DNA from: Flavobacterium haoranii
GTDB lineage: Bacteria > Bacteroidota > Bacteroidia > Flavobacteriales > Flavobacteriaceae
Reading direction: 5' to 3'
Assembly (NCBI GenBank): GCA_003246205.1
Contig: QKBC01000015.1
Coordinates: forward strand, 1 to 64,000
DNA: 64,000 nt
Positions within the stretch are counted from its first letter, which is position 1; each line of letters begins with the position of its first letter. The notes under the pieces were generated by a model, which saw nothing but the letters and a program-made list of their open reading frames with translations, did no database searches and had not been told where the DNA came from. The position numbers were made by a program, and so were the translations under genes. Below, piece by piece: positions 10,452 to 20,265 of the stretch.

Positions 10452-11289
10452 ATTCTGTATTAGTAGCTTTTTTTTCTGTTTTGTTACGCCTGTATTCTTC
10501 TGATTTTTGCACTAAATATTCTACTAGATAAATTTCATTCTCATATTTCATCAGATAAAACAATTTTTCATTATCCGGCTGTGCAAAAGCAGCAAACAGA
10601 TTAATTTCATCTTGTGGTATCTTCAAATTTTGGACGATAAAATTTTGAGAATAGCGACTTAACAGCAAATCATAAAATGAATGAGACAACAACTCTTTTT
10701 CCTTATTTCTTTCCGCTTTTTCAGCTCGGGAATCTTTCTTCTTAACAGAACTCGAAAATAACATTTTAAAAATAGCCTTAAAATTAATTCCGCTCAACGG
10801 ACTAAACGTAGAAGGCAACGCTTCATTTTTAACGGGATTATATTTATCATCTGAGAAAACAAGCGTTGAATAATCAATTCCACTTAAATCCGGTCCATAA
10901 ACTTTTATCCGTTTCGTATCTTCCTTTAAATCACCTGTTAAACTATAAGGCGTAACTACAACTTCATTTAATTCGTTGATTTTGTAATGCAATCGAATTT
11001 CAAACTCTTCTACCCAAAAATCATTTTCTGTAACCACATACATTTTAGATATAAAACTGACAGCTTTAAATAAAAGTGTATCTTTTTCTCTTGCTCTAAT
11101 TGAAAACTTCCCGTCAAAATCGGTCATAACGGCTAAGCCTGTTGTCTTATTCATAACTGTAACATTTTCAACATCTGTTGAGTCAGAAACAATTCTGCCT
11201 TTGAGAACTTTTCGTTCTTTTTCCTGAGCTTGTAAACTAAAAATTGATGTAATAATCCATAATGTTAATTTGAGTAGTAGTTTTATCAT
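10438..11289 (-). CDS. Carboxypeptidase-like regulatory domain protein
   Basis: 283 aa; LKGRIVSDSTDVENVTVMNKTTGLAVMTDFDGKFSIRAREKDTLLF, a CarboxypepD_reg-like beta sandwich. Confidence 0.75.
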   Translation of the reverse strand: MIKLLLKLTLWIITSIFSLQAQEKERKVLKGRIVSDSTDVENVTVMNKTTGLAVMTDFDGKFSIRAREKDTLLFKAVSFISKMYVVTENDFWVEEFEIRLHYKINELNEVVVTPYSLTGDLKEDTKRIKVYGPDLSGIDYSTLVFSDDKYNPVKNEALPSTFSPLSGINFKAIFKMLFSSSVKKKDSRAEKAERNKEKELLSHSFYDLLLSRYSQNFIVQNLKIPQDEINLFAAFAQPDNEKLFYLMKYENEIYLVEYLVQKSEEYRRNKTEKKATNTEYEKK

Positions 11290-12026
11290 TCTTTTGTTTT
11301 TTGAAGTTCCAAAAATCGAGTCGCTACTTTATTGAGAACAAACTCACACATCGTTTTATTATCAGACTTATAAGCCGAAACAAACTCCCTGTCCTCTATT
11401 AAATAATACAAAAAGCCCTCTGTTAATGCTTCCGGAATATTCAGGTTTTTAATCAAATATTCAGTTGAATAATCCAATTTTACATTTTCCAGAAGTATTT
11501 CTTTCTTTTCTATTTCTAATTCTTTCTTCAACATCCTTGTTCTACCTGAAATAGCATTTAAAATAGCATCAAATGAAACACGGGTACTAAGTCCGTATTG
11601 GTTATCTCCTCCCGTTGCCTGCTTTAATTTCCGTTCGGCCGGTGTATACGTTTTCATTCCTTTAGGAATAATACCTAAAGATTCTGTTGTAATATTCCTA
11701 TATTCTGTCAGAACCACTTCGCTCAACTGATTAATCAACACTTCCATTGGCACAAACAACAACTCTTTCGCTTGGTCTTCCTCTGTTACAATGTGCATAG
11801 TTCCCTTTAAGTTGATTGCACTGAAAATGATAGTATCACTAACTTTTGCTTCTATTGTAAAATATCCGCCGCGTTGTGTAGCTACGCCAATATCCTGAGT
11901 TTGGTTCACCACATTAATTCCTTCTAATTGATATGATTCTGAAACTACTTTCCCCTTAAGAACAAAATTCTGTTGTGCAAAAGAAAATTGGACCAAAAAA
12001 AGAAGTAAAGGTATTTTTTGTCTCAT
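11286..12026 (-). CDS. Carboxypeptidase-like regulatory domain protein, paralog of the next gene in the operon
   Basis: 246 aa; LKGKVVSESYQLEGINVVNQTQDIGVATQRGGYFTIEAKVSDTIIFSAINL; same architecture as 10438..11289, 4-bp overlap. Confidence 0.75.
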   Translation of the reverse strand: MRQKIPLLLFLVQFSFAQQNFVLKGKVVSESYQLEGINVVNQTQDIGVATQRGGYFTIEAKVSDTIIFSAINLKGTMHIVTEEDQAKELLFVPMEVLINQLSEVVLTEYRNITTESLGIIPKGMKTYTPAERKLKQATGGDNQYGLSTRVSFDAILNAISGRTRMLKKELEIEKKEILLENVKLDYSTEYLIKNLNIPEALTEGFLYYLIEDREFVSAYKSDNKTMCEFVLNKVATRFLELQKTKE

Positions 12027-12133
12027 TTATTTGTTTTTCAAGGGTAAAGATACCTAAGTCCCCTGCCAATTAATTCCTAAGAACTTGATAAACTTATGTT
12101 AAACAAAATCGTAATTTTGAAAAAAATTAAAAA

Positions 12134-12844
12134 ATGAAAAACTTAATTATAGCTAGCACTTCAACTTTACACAATGGAGGTTATTTAGACTATTTATTAC
12201 CCGAACTCAAAAATCATTTTGTCTCTGCAGATACTATCGTTTTTATCCCTTACGCACGCCCAAGCGGCATTTCACATGATGATTATACTGAAAAAGCCAG
12301 ACAAGCTTTTACTGCTATTGGTAAAAAAGTGATAGGATTACACGAGTTTAACAATCCTATTGAAGGTATTCAACAAGCCAAAGCTATCTTTACCGGCGGT
12401 GGCAATACTTTTTTATTGGTAAATGAATTATACCGAACAAAGGTAATTGACACTTTGGAAGAACAATTAAAAACCGGAACTCCCTATTTGGGTACCAGTG
12501 CCGGCAGTAATATTTGTGGTTTAACCATGGGCACTACTAATGACATGCCTATTGTGTATCCGCCAAGTTTTCGAACCTTAGGAATGGTTCCGTTTAATAT
12601 CAATCCGCACTACTTAGATCCGGACGCAAACTCCACTCACATGGGCGAAACCAGAGAAACCCGTATTAATGAATTTCATCAGTTTAATCCGCAACCTGTA
12701 ATTGGTTTACGAGAAGGCAGTTGGCTCGATGTAAAAGGAAATCAGATTGTATTAAAAGGAAACTTAACTGCCCGCTGGTTTACAGCTAATCATCCGGCAA
12801 TTGAATTAGAACCTGAAACAGAAATCAATACTATATTGACATAA
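12134..12844 (+). CDS. pepE: Dipeptidase PepE (alpha-aspartyl dipeptidase, S51)
   Basis: FTGGGNTFLLVNELY, GTSAGSNICGLTMGTTNDMPIVYPPSF, NPHYLDPD. Confidence 0.9.
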   Translation: MKNLIIASTSTLHNGGYLDYLLPELKNHFVSADTIVFIPYARPSGISHDDYTEKARQAFTAIGKKVIGLHEFNNPIEGIQQAKAIFTGGGNTFLLVNELYRTKVIDTLEEQLKTGTPYLGTSAGSNICGLTMGTTNDMPIVYPPSFRTLGMVPFNINPHYLDPDANSTHMGETRETRINEFHQFNPQPVIGLREGSWLDVKGNQIVLKGNLTARWFTANHPAIELEPETEINTILT

Positions 12845-12875
12845 AAAAAGCCCTTTTAAAAAAAGGGCTTTTTTT
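12843..12875. terminator. Bidirectional intrinsic terminator between pepE and the tRNA-Gly pair
   Basis: AAAAAAAGCCCTTTT / aaa / AAAAGGGCTTTTTTT, perfect 15-bp stem. Confidence 0.85.
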
Positions 12876-12879
12876 GTTG

Positions 12880-12952
12880 AGCGGGAGACGAGGTTCGAAC
12901 TCGCGACATTCAGCTTGGAAGGCTGACGCTCTACCAACTGAGCTACTCCCGC
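12880..12952 (-). tRNA. tRNA-Gly (anticodon TCC)
   Basis: Reverse complement GCGGGAGTAGCTCAGTTGGTAGAGCGTCAGCCTTCCAAGCTGAATGTCGCGAGTTCGAACCTCGTCTCCCGCT folds as a cloverleaf; anticodon loop CTTCCAA; discriminator U; CCA not encoded. Confidence 0.95.
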
Positions 12953-12981
12953 AAAAAATTATTAATTCAGTAAAACTTAAG

Positions 12982-13054
12982 AGCGGGAGACGAGGTTCGA
13001 ACTCGCGACATTCAGCTTGGAAGGCTGACGCTCTACCAACTGAGCTACTCCCGC
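12982..13054 (-). tRNA. tRNA-Gly (anticodon TCC), second identical copy
   Basis: 73-nt sequence identical to 12880..12952. Confidence 0.95.
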
Positions 13055-13191
13055 ATTTGTGGGTGCAAATATACTTCAAAAGATAATTGATTTGCAAATT
13101 TTTTTTTGAAAAAATTTACCTTACCTTTAAAATGTCTTTCCAAACCTACCCCTTCCAAAACCCAATATTTTAATTTTTAAGAACTTATACT

Positions 13192-13581
13192 ATGATTGTA
13201 GCGAAATCTATTTCTACAAAAGAGTCTTATGCTATCCGCCATGAAGTTTTCAGAAAAGAAGAACCTGCTGGTTCCTGGCATTTTTTTAATGATGATTTAA
13301 TCGAATTTCTTTCTATATATAGATTTAAAAAATGATGCTTTTCAAAGAAAAAAACCGGCACCGATTCAAAGGCATAGCTATTTACGCAACCTAAAACAAA
13401 GTTTTGAATCTTTATTAATTGAAGGAATCGAAAAAAGACACTATGAATATTCTATTGATGTCATTTGGTTTAACGCCAAAGAAAACACAGTAGATTTTTA
13501 CAAAAAATAAAATTACGTAATTTTGGGCACGCGTTTTGAGATAAAGATATTGATCCTCATTACATGATGTATAAAAACTAA
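13192..13581 (+). pseudogene. Degraded GNAT-family N-acetyltransferase
   Basis: ATG at 13192 gives MIVAKSISTKESYAIRHEVFRKEEPAGSWHFFNDDLIEF..., stop TGA at 13333. Downstream frames give GIAIYAT*NK, SLLIEGIEKRHYEYSIDVIWFNAKENTVDFYKK*NYVILGTRFEI and DIDPHYMMYKN*, i.e. the rest of a GNAT fold split by stops and frameshifts. Confidence 0.75.
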
Positions 13582-13586
13582 AATAT

Positions 13587-15182
13587 ATGCTATTAAAACA
13601 CTACTTTTTATGTATTTCTGTTTTTTTGATTTTGAGTTGCAACAACAAAAATAATACGTTCGCTGCTTCAGATGACGATGCTTTACTAAAAGATCAAGAA
13701 ACTGAAGAAATTGCAAGACCTATTTCGGAATCACTTTTACAAGGTAAAAGTGATTCTGTTCAATTATATTATCACTTATTTCAAAACAAAGAAATTTGGT
13801 ATAGCAACGCCAATCGAAAAGCGCTACTTTTAGAAATCGAAAATTGCGGTAAAGACGGTTTATTTCCTAAAGATTATGAATTTACCAAACTTTCCGAATT
13901 AGAAAAAAAACGTTATGAATTAAATGATGACGAAAGTATTGCATACGATTTTTTACTTACAGAAATGTTCGAAAAGTTAGCACATCATCTACATGGTGGC
14001 AAATTAAACCCGAAAAAAATATATGACGATTGGGATTTAAATCCGAAAAAAATAACATTATCTAAAAAATTAGAAAAAGCCATTACAGAAAAGAAAGTTA
14101 CTCAACTTTTTGATTCTCTGAAACCTCAACATTACGTTTACAGCACTATTAAAAAAAGTTTAGAACTTTTAAATGCTTTTCCCGATATCAATTTCAAAAA
14201 AATTCAATTGGCTAAAAAAATTGAGCTAAACGATACGGTTGATGTTATGGTTAATATCAAAAAAAGATTAGCTTACTGGAATGATTACAAACAAAAAGAC
14301 AGTATTATTACAGCAGTTTACGATTCTGTTACGTATTTGGCTGTAAAAAAATTCCAAAACCGTCATGGATTAACGGCTGATGGCGTAATAGGAAACGGAA
14401 CCATAAAGGCTCTTAACTATTCTAAAAGCGAAAGAAAAGAACAAATTTTCGCCAATTTAGAGCGCTGGAAATGGTTTCCGGATGATTTTGGCGATACTTA
14501 TTTAATTGCCAACCTGCCGGAATATAAAGTTTATTATGTTGTACATAAGGACACTCTTTCTGTACATAATATTGTAGTAGGAAAGCCTTCCCGTAAAACT
14601 CCGGTTCTAACCTCTAAGTTGTCTAATTTTGTTTTTAATCCTACCTGGACGGTTCCCCCAACAATCATCAAAGAAGATTTAACGCCTTCGGCCTCTAAAA
14701 ATATAGAATATTTTCAACGGAACAGAATTACGATTTTCAACAAAAGCGGAGACGTTATAGAACCTTCTGATTGGAATCCTGAAAAAGCCAAAACCTTTCG
14801 ATATGTACAAACATCAGGATACAACAACTCTTTAGGCTTAGTGAAATTTAATTTTCCTAACCGCCATATGGTGTACTTACACGATACCAATCACCGAGAT
14901 TATTTTTCAAGAGAATTCAGAGCCTTGAGTTCTGGCTGTGTCCGTATTGAAAATCCTTTAAAACTTGCTGAAGACATTCTAGCAAAAGAAGACGCTAAAA
15001 AGTGGAACAAAACTGAAATTGACTCTATTTTAAGCAAAAAAAACAGCAGAATCGTTAACTTGGATTCCACTGTTAATATTTTTTTATTGTATTGGACTAA
15101 TTGGTCTAAAGACAATCAACTTTATTTCTGTAATGATGTTTACGATTACGACAAAAAATTATTTGAACTGTTACGAAACTAA
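13587..15182 (+). CDS. L,D-transpeptidase family protein (YcbB-like) with peptidoglycan-binding domain, lipoprotein-like signal
   Basis: MLLKHYFLCISVFLILSCNN; VKKFQNRHGLTADGVIGNGTIKALN; catalytic HDTNHRDYFSREFRALSSGCVRIENPLKLAE. Confidence 0.88.
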   Translation: MLLKHYFLCISVFLILSCNNKNNTFAASDDDALLKDQETEEIARPISESLLQGKSDSVQLYYHLFQNKEIWYSNANRKALLLEIENCGKDGLFPKDYEFTKLSELEKKRYELNDDESIAYDFLLTEMFEKLAHHLHGGKLNPKKIYDDWDLNPKKITLSKKLEKAITEKKVTQLFDSLKPQHYVYSTIKKSLELLNAFPDINFKKIQLAKKIELNDTVDVMVNIKKRLAYWNDYKQKDSIITAVYDSVTYLAVKKFQNRHGLTADGVIGNGTIKALNYSKSERKEQIFANLERWKWFPDDFGDTYLIANLPEYKVYYVVHKDTLSVHNIVVGKPSRKTPVLTSKLSNFVFNPTWTVPPTIIKEDLTPSASKNIEYFQRNRITIFNKSGDVIEPSDWNPEKAKTFRYVQTSGYNNSLGLVKFNFPNRHMVYLHDTNHRDYFSREFRALSSGCVRIENPLKLAEDILAKEDAKKWNKTEIDSILSKKNSRIVNLDSTVNIFLLYWTNWSKDNQLYFCNDVYDYDKKLFELLRN

Positions 15183-15926
15183 TTTTGATTTTACCACATA
15201 ATTTCTGGAAGGGTGGTAAATAAACAAACACGATTTATTTTTAATTAAATTAATTAATTTATCATGAATTTCATAAGAAACCGCTGGACATCCTTGACTT
15301 CTGCCTAATCTTCCGTTTGACTTTACAAAAGATTGCGAAACATAATCGGCTCCGTGGATTACTACTGCTCTGTCACGAGCGTTATCGTTAATTCCATATT
15401 CTACGCCATCTAAACGCAATGACAAACCGTGCTTCCCTTGGTATGTTTCTCCGGTAATATAAAACCCTAAGCTGCTTTGATATGACTCTGATTGGTTTGA
15501 AAATTTAGTTGCCATATCGTCTCCTGAATTTCTTCCATGAGCTACTAAAGTTTGTAAAACTACTTTTTTATTAACCATATCAATAACCCACATTCTATTT
15601 TCTTTTGATGATAAGCTAAAATCGACAATGGTTAAGTATTCATTTTCAATTTTCCCCTGATTTTTCAATTGCTCATAACCTTCAAAAGCTTTTGTAAAAC
15701 TTTCATATTGGGGCAATTCATAAGAAGTACTATCAATCGAAGTATAAAATAATTTACACTTAGCCTCAAAAGAAGCCTTTTTGTTTTCCGCTACTAATTT
15801 AGGATCAGTACCATTATCTGAAGCGTTAACAATTGTAATTCTGTTTTCCAAAGCTCCTTTTTCTTTGTAAACAGGAGCAAACGACATTAAGCTTAAAACT
15901 AGTAGGGGCAAAAATTTATAAGTCAT
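15171..15926 (-). CDS. Murein L,D-transpeptidase catalytic domain family protein
   Basis: VIHGADYVSQSFVKSNGRLGRSQGCPAVSYEIHDKLI; signal peptide; exported. Confidence 0.82.
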   Translation of the reverse strand: MTYKFLPLLVLSLMSFAPVYKEKGALENRITIVNASDNGTDPKLVAENKKASFEAKCKLFYTSIDSTSYELPQYESFTKAFEGYEQLKNQGKIENEYLTIVDFSLSSKENRMWVIDMVNKKVVLQTLVAHGRNSGDDMATKFSNQSESYQSSLGFYITGETYQGKHGLSLRLDGVEYGINDNARDRAVVIHGADYVSQSFVKSNGRLGRSQGCPAVSYEIHDKLINLIKNKSCLFIYHPSRNYVVKSKLVS

Positions 15927-16113
15927 TGTGTTCGTAGCAGTTATTTTCGATTAATATGTTTCCAAATCTATTTATTTATTTCTTTTTCTGCAACTTTTTT
16001 TTGTTATTCATCGAAAAAAAATGCTTTTTGTCGATTTTTTCTACAAAAGTTAAAGAATTAATAATTTTTTCAAGTTATTTTTTCAATCTCGTATTTTTGA
16101 AAAAACTAACCAC

Positions 16114-18540
16114 ATGCTTAATAACTTAAAATTCAACATATTATTATATTTACTATCTACTTTTTCTGCTTTTTCACAAAATATCCCGGAAGAAACAAGA
16201 AAAAAAACACTTCAAACCCGAAAAATCAATTCTTCTATCTCCATTGACGGACATTTAGATGAAAAAGAATGGGAGAATGCAGAAAATGCCACAGATTTTA
16301 TAATGTTTTCTCCTGACAACGGAAAAGCTATTGACGAAACCAAAAAAACGATTGTTAAAATACTTTATGATAACAATGCTATATATATTGGCGCTGTTTT
16401 ATACGATAACGAACCTGATAAAATTTTAAAAGAGATCACGGAACGTGATAATTTCGGAACTTCAGACTTCTTCGGGGTTTTTATTAACGGATATAATGAC
16501 GGACAGCAGGATTTTCGCTTTTTCATCACAGCTGCCGGCGGACAAGCTGATTGTTTAGCAACTGAGCAAAACGGAGAAGACTATTCCTGGAATGCTATTT
16601 GGGAAAGCAGTGCAAAAATAACTGATTTTGGCTGGACAGCAGAGATGAAAATTCCTTATGCTGCTTTGCGATTTTCAGCAGAAAAAGAACAAACTTGGGG
16701 TATTAATTTTGTTAGAGAACTAAAACGCTATCGCCAAACGTACACTTGGAACTTTGTCAATTCGCAAATTGGAGCCGTTATTCAACAAGCCGGCATACTC
16801 AAAGGAATTTCAGACATAAAAACACCTACCCGATTGTTCTTTATTCCTTATACTTCCGGGTATTTAAGTACTAATAAAGATGAAACCAATTTTGAATTCA
16901 AAGGTGGTTTAGACATTAAATACGGAATTAATGACGCTTTTACACTAGACGCTATATTAGTTCCTGATTTCGGGCAAACCAAATACGACAACGTAGTTCT
17001 AAATCTAGGTCCGTTTGAACAACAGTTCAATGAAAACCGACCATTTTTCACAGAAGGGACCGACCTATTCAGTAAAGGAAATTTACTATACAGCAGAAGA
17101 ATCGGTTCTGTGCCTAACCTTGCTATTGCATTAGACGAAAATGAAACTATCAACGAATATCCGGCAGCCGTCAATTTATTGAACGCCGTTAAAATTTCCG
17201 GACGTGATAAAAATGGTTTGGGAGTGGGATTTCTTAATGCCGTTACCGAAAAAACTATGGCAACTGCGTATAATGAAACAACCGGCACTTCTCGAGAAGT
17301 CGAAATTGCTCCTTTAACCAACTACAATGTTACAGTTTTAGATCAACGTTTTAACCAAAACTCCTCCGTTACCTTGATCAATACCAATGTTATGCGTAAC
17401 GGCTCTTTCAGGGATGCTAATGTCTTGGGAATTTTATTCGACCTCAATACAAAAAAGAATACTTTCAATGTTTCAGGTGATCTTAAAATGAGTAGCCTTT
17501 ATGAAACCGAAAACACAAATGGCTATAATACCTCATTGTATTTAGGCGAAACCAGTGGAAAAGTCCGCTTTTCATCAGGCGTTAATTATGTTTCCAAAGA
17601 TTATGACAACAACGATCTGGGAATAAATTTCCAAACTAATTATACATCTTGGTCCAGCAATGTCAATTACAGAATCCTAAATCCGAACAGTACATTCAAT
17701 ACCTTTAGGATCAACCTCAACTCCTATTTAGAATACAACAATACAACCGGAAGAATTCAATCAAACAACTTTAATATTAATTTCAGTTCAACAAATAAAA
17801 ACAATCATTACATTGGCGGAGGAATCAATTATAATCCGTTTAAAAATTACGATTATTATGAACCGAGAACAGAAAATCGCTATTTAATATTGCCGGACAG
17901 TTATGGTGCCTGGGTTTATCTTTCTTCAAATTACAATTATAAGTTTGCCCTTGATATCAATCCTTATTTTACCAATACTTCTGAAAAGAATAGAAATGAA
18001 TACGGTATAACTATTAGTCCCCGTTATCGTTTCAGCGATAAATTTTCATTCATCTATTCTTTTGACATCTATAAGCAACAAAAAAATGTAGGTTATATTG
18101 ATTCTGATGAAACTGCTATTTATTTAGCCAAAAGAGATCGAGATACCTACACGAACGCTATCACCAGTAAATATTCCATTAAACCCAATATGAATTTTGC
18201 ACTTTCCGTAAGGCATTATTGGTCTTATGCCGAAAACAAAAATATTTACACCTTAAATGAAGACGGAACTTTAACCGAAAGTACTACATACACTACAAAC
18301 AAAAATTCTAATTTCAGCACTTGGAATATGGATTTATCCTATTCATGGTGGTTTGCTCCCGGCAGTCAGCTTTCTGTCCTTTACCGAAATAATGCCAATG
18401 CTTTTAGCAGAAATATTGATAAAGATTTTGGCAACAATCTATCCGGGATTTTAAAAGATAATTTACAACACATTTTTTCAGTCAGCATTCGTTATTATAT
18501 TGACTACAATCAAGCAAAAAACTGGTTCAACAAAGCCTGA
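16114..18540 (+). CDS. DUF5916 / CBM9-like domain outer-membrane-type protein
   Basis: KINSSISIDGHLDEKEWENAENATDF, FGVFINGYNDGQQDFRFFITAAGGQAD, FNENRPFFTEGTDLFSKG; beta-barrel-like C-terminal half. Confidence 0.82.
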   Translation: MLNNLKFNILLYLLSTFSAFSQNIPEETRKKTLQTRKINSSISIDGHLDEKEWENAENATDFIMFSPDNGKAIDETKKTIVKILYDNNAIYIGAVLYDNEPDKILKEITERDNFGTSDFFGVFINGYNDGQQDFRFFITAAGGQADCLATEQNGEDYSWNAIWESSAKITDFGWTAEMKIPYAALRFSAEKEQTWGINFVRELKRYRQTYTWNFVNSQIGAVIQQAGILKGISDIKTPTRLFFIPYTSGYLSTNKDETNFEFKGGLDIKYGINDAFTLDAILVPDFGQTKYDNVVLNLGPFEQQFNENRPFFTEGTDLFSKGNLLYSRRIGSVPNLAIALDENETINEYPAAVNLLNAVKISGRDKNGLGVGFLNAVTEKTMATAYNETTGTSREVEIAPLTNYNVTVLDQRFNQNSSVTLINTNVMRNGSFRDANVLGILFDLNTKKNTFNVSGDLKMSSLYETENTNGYNTSLYLGETSGKVRFSSGVNYVSKDYDNNDLGINFQTNYTSWSSNVNYRILNPNSTFNTFRINLNSYLEYNNTTGRIQSNNFNINFSSTNKNNHYIGGGINYNPFKNYDYYEPRTENRYLILPDSYGAWVYLSSNYNYKFALDINPYFTNTSEKNRNEYGITISPRYRFSDKFSFIYSFDIYKQQKNVGYIDSDETAIYLAKRDRDTYTNAITSKYSIKPNMNFALSVRHYWSYAENKNIYTLNEDGTLTESTTYTTNKNSNFSTWNMDLSYSWWFAPGSQLSVLYRNNANAFSRNIDKDFGNNLSGILKDNLQHIFSVSIRYYIDYNQAKNWFNKA

Positions 18541-18626
18541 ACCATCTATAACGATTTCGCATTTTTTGGCACGAAAAACTAAGCAATCCTCAACATTTCG
18601 CTATCTTTGTATAAATTACCATATCC

Positions 18627-20150
18627 ATGAACAAAAAAGTTATTTTAATGATATTAGACGGTTGGGGGAAATCACCTGACCCGAAAGTTTCTGCTATTGA
18701 CAACGCTAATACCCCTTTTATTGACAGCCTATATACTAAATACCCGAATGCTCAATTAAGAACTGACGGATTAAATGTAGGATTGCCGGAAGGGCAAATG
18801 GGAAATTCTGAAGTAGGTCACATGAATTTAGGAGCCGGAAGAATTGTTTATCAGGATCTAGCTAAAATCAATTTAGCCGTACAAAACCAAACTATGGCAA
18901 ATGAAAAAGCATTAAACGATGCTATTGAATATGCTTTGGCTCATGATAAACCAATTCACTTTTTAGGTTTACTTTCTGACGGAGGCGTTCACTCACACAC
19001 CTCACACTTGAGAGGTTTGATTGATGCTGCACAAGCAAAAGGTGTTCAAAAAATGTTCGTCCATGCTTTTACTGACGGTAGAGATGTTGATCCTAAATCA
19101 GGAATTCAATATGTAGAAGATTTCGAAAAATTCACGCAACACAACAATGCAAAATTAGCTTCTATCATCGGACGTTATTATGCAATGGATCGCGACAAAC
19201 GTTGGGAAAGAGTAAAATTAGCTTACGACTTAATTGTGAACGGTGAAGGTGAAAAGTCCAGAAATGCAGTGGCAAGTATAGCAGAAAGCTATTTGAATGA
19301 CGTAACTGACGAATTCATTAAACCAATTGTTATGGTAGATGAAAACGACAAACCTATTGCCACCGTAAAAGAAGGCGATGTGATTATCTTTTTTAACTTC
19401 AGAACTGACAGAGGACGTGAATTAACAGAAGCCTTATCTCAAAAAGACTTCCACGAACAAAATATGCACAAATTGAATTTGTACTACGTAACAATGACCA
19501 ATTACGACGAAACTTTCGTTAATGTTCATGTTATTTATGACAAAGACAATATTACTGAAACCTTAGGAGAAGTGGTTTCTAAAGCCGGTAAAAAACAAAT
19601 CCGTATTGCAGAAACTGAAAAATACCCACACGTAACTTTTTTCTTTTCGGGCGGACGCGAAGAACCTTTCGAAGGAGAAAGCCGTATTTTAAAAAATTCT
19701 CCGAAAGTTGCAACTTATGACCTGAAACCGGAAATGAGTGCTTACGAATTGAAAGATGCTTTGGTTCCTGAATTACAAAAAGGAGAAGTTGATTTTGTTT
19801 GTTTAAACTTTGCTAATGGTGATATGGTGGGACACACTGGTGTAATGGAAGCTGCTATTAAAGCTTGTGAAGCCGTTGACCAATGTGTGAAAGAAGTTAT
19901 TGAAGCCGCTTTAGCCAATGGTTACACAACTCTTTTAATTGCCGATCACGGAAATTGCGAAACCATGATTAATCCTGATGGCACGCCGAATACAGCACAC
20001 ACTACAAATCCGGTTCCTTTAATCTTAATTGATCCGGAATTAAAGGAAATCCACAACGGAGTTCTAGGCGATATAGCACCGACAATTCTGGAGCTAATGG
20101 GCATTCCTAAACCCGATGTCATGACACAACATTCATTATTACATTCATAA
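18627..20150 (+). CDS. gpmI: 2,3-bisphosphoglycerate-independent phosphoglycerate mutase
   Basis: VILMILDGWGKS, GQMGNSEVGHMNLGAGRIVYQDL, HAFTDGRDVDPKSG, LLIADHGNCETM. Confidence 0.95.
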   Translation: MNKKVILMILDGWGKSPDPKVSAIDNANTPFIDSLYTKYPNAQLRTDGLNVGLPEGQMGNSEVGHMNLGAGRIVYQDLAKINLAVQNQTMANEKALNDAIEYALAHDKPIHFLGLLSDGGVHSHTSHLRGLIDAAQAKGVQKMFVHAFTDGRDVDPKSGIQYVEDFEKFTQHNNAKLASIIGRYYAMDRDKRWERVKLAYDLIVNGEGEKSRNAVASIAESYLNDVTDEFIKPIVMVDENDKPIATVKEGDVIIFFNFRTDRGRELTEALSQKDFHEQNMHKLNLYYVTMTNYDETFVNVHVIYDKDNITETLGEVVSKAGKKQIRIAETEKYPHVTFFFSGGREEPFEGESRILKNSPKVATYDLKPEMSAYELKDALVPELQKGEVDFVCLNFANGDMVGHTGVMEAAIKACEAVDQCVKEVIEAALANGYTTLLIADHGNCETMINPDGTPNTAHTTNPVPLILIDPELKEIHNGVLGDIAPTILELMGIPKPDVMTQHSLLHS

Positions 20151-20151
20151 C

Positions 20152-20174
20152 AAGCGCCTTAGGGCGCTTTTTTT
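20152..20174 (+). terminator. gpmI intrinsic terminator
   Basis: AAGCGCC-TTAG-GGCGCTT followed by TTTTT. Confidence 0.85.
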
Positions 20175-20192
20175 ATGCTTCTATTTTATTAA

Positions 20193-20211
20193 TTAAAAGT
20201 TAAACTTTTAA
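20193..20211. promoter_or_regulatory. Perfect palindrome upstream of the tetR-ABC-hlyD-tolC operon, candidate operator
   Basis: TTAAAAGTT-A-AACTTTTAA, 9-bp arms, 1-bp spacer. Confidence 0.45.
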
Positions 20212-20230
20212 CAATTAATAGTAATACTAT

Positions 20231-20262
20231 TATATTTGTATACCTATGCTAAATAAGTATAC
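20231..20262 (+). promoter_or_regulatory. -7-like TATATTTG (20231-20238) overlapped by an inverted repeat, candidate promoter/operator
   Basis: GTATACCTA (20238-20246) / TAAGTATAC (20254-20262): 8 of 9 arm positions complementary; ends 3 bp before the tetR ATG at 20266. Confidence 0.45.
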
Positions 20263-20265
20263 TGT

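Noticed and set aside
12831-13097. ORFs 12831..13097 (-) and 12874..13086 (+), with a repeated GSSSVGRASAFQAECREFEPRLP peptide
   Set aside because: Translation of the two tandem tRNA-Gly genes; a classic spurious tRNA ORF.
16848-17321. 157-aa ORF antisense to the DUF5916 gene
   Set aside because: Shadow ORF; the sense strand carries a clear, intact family member.
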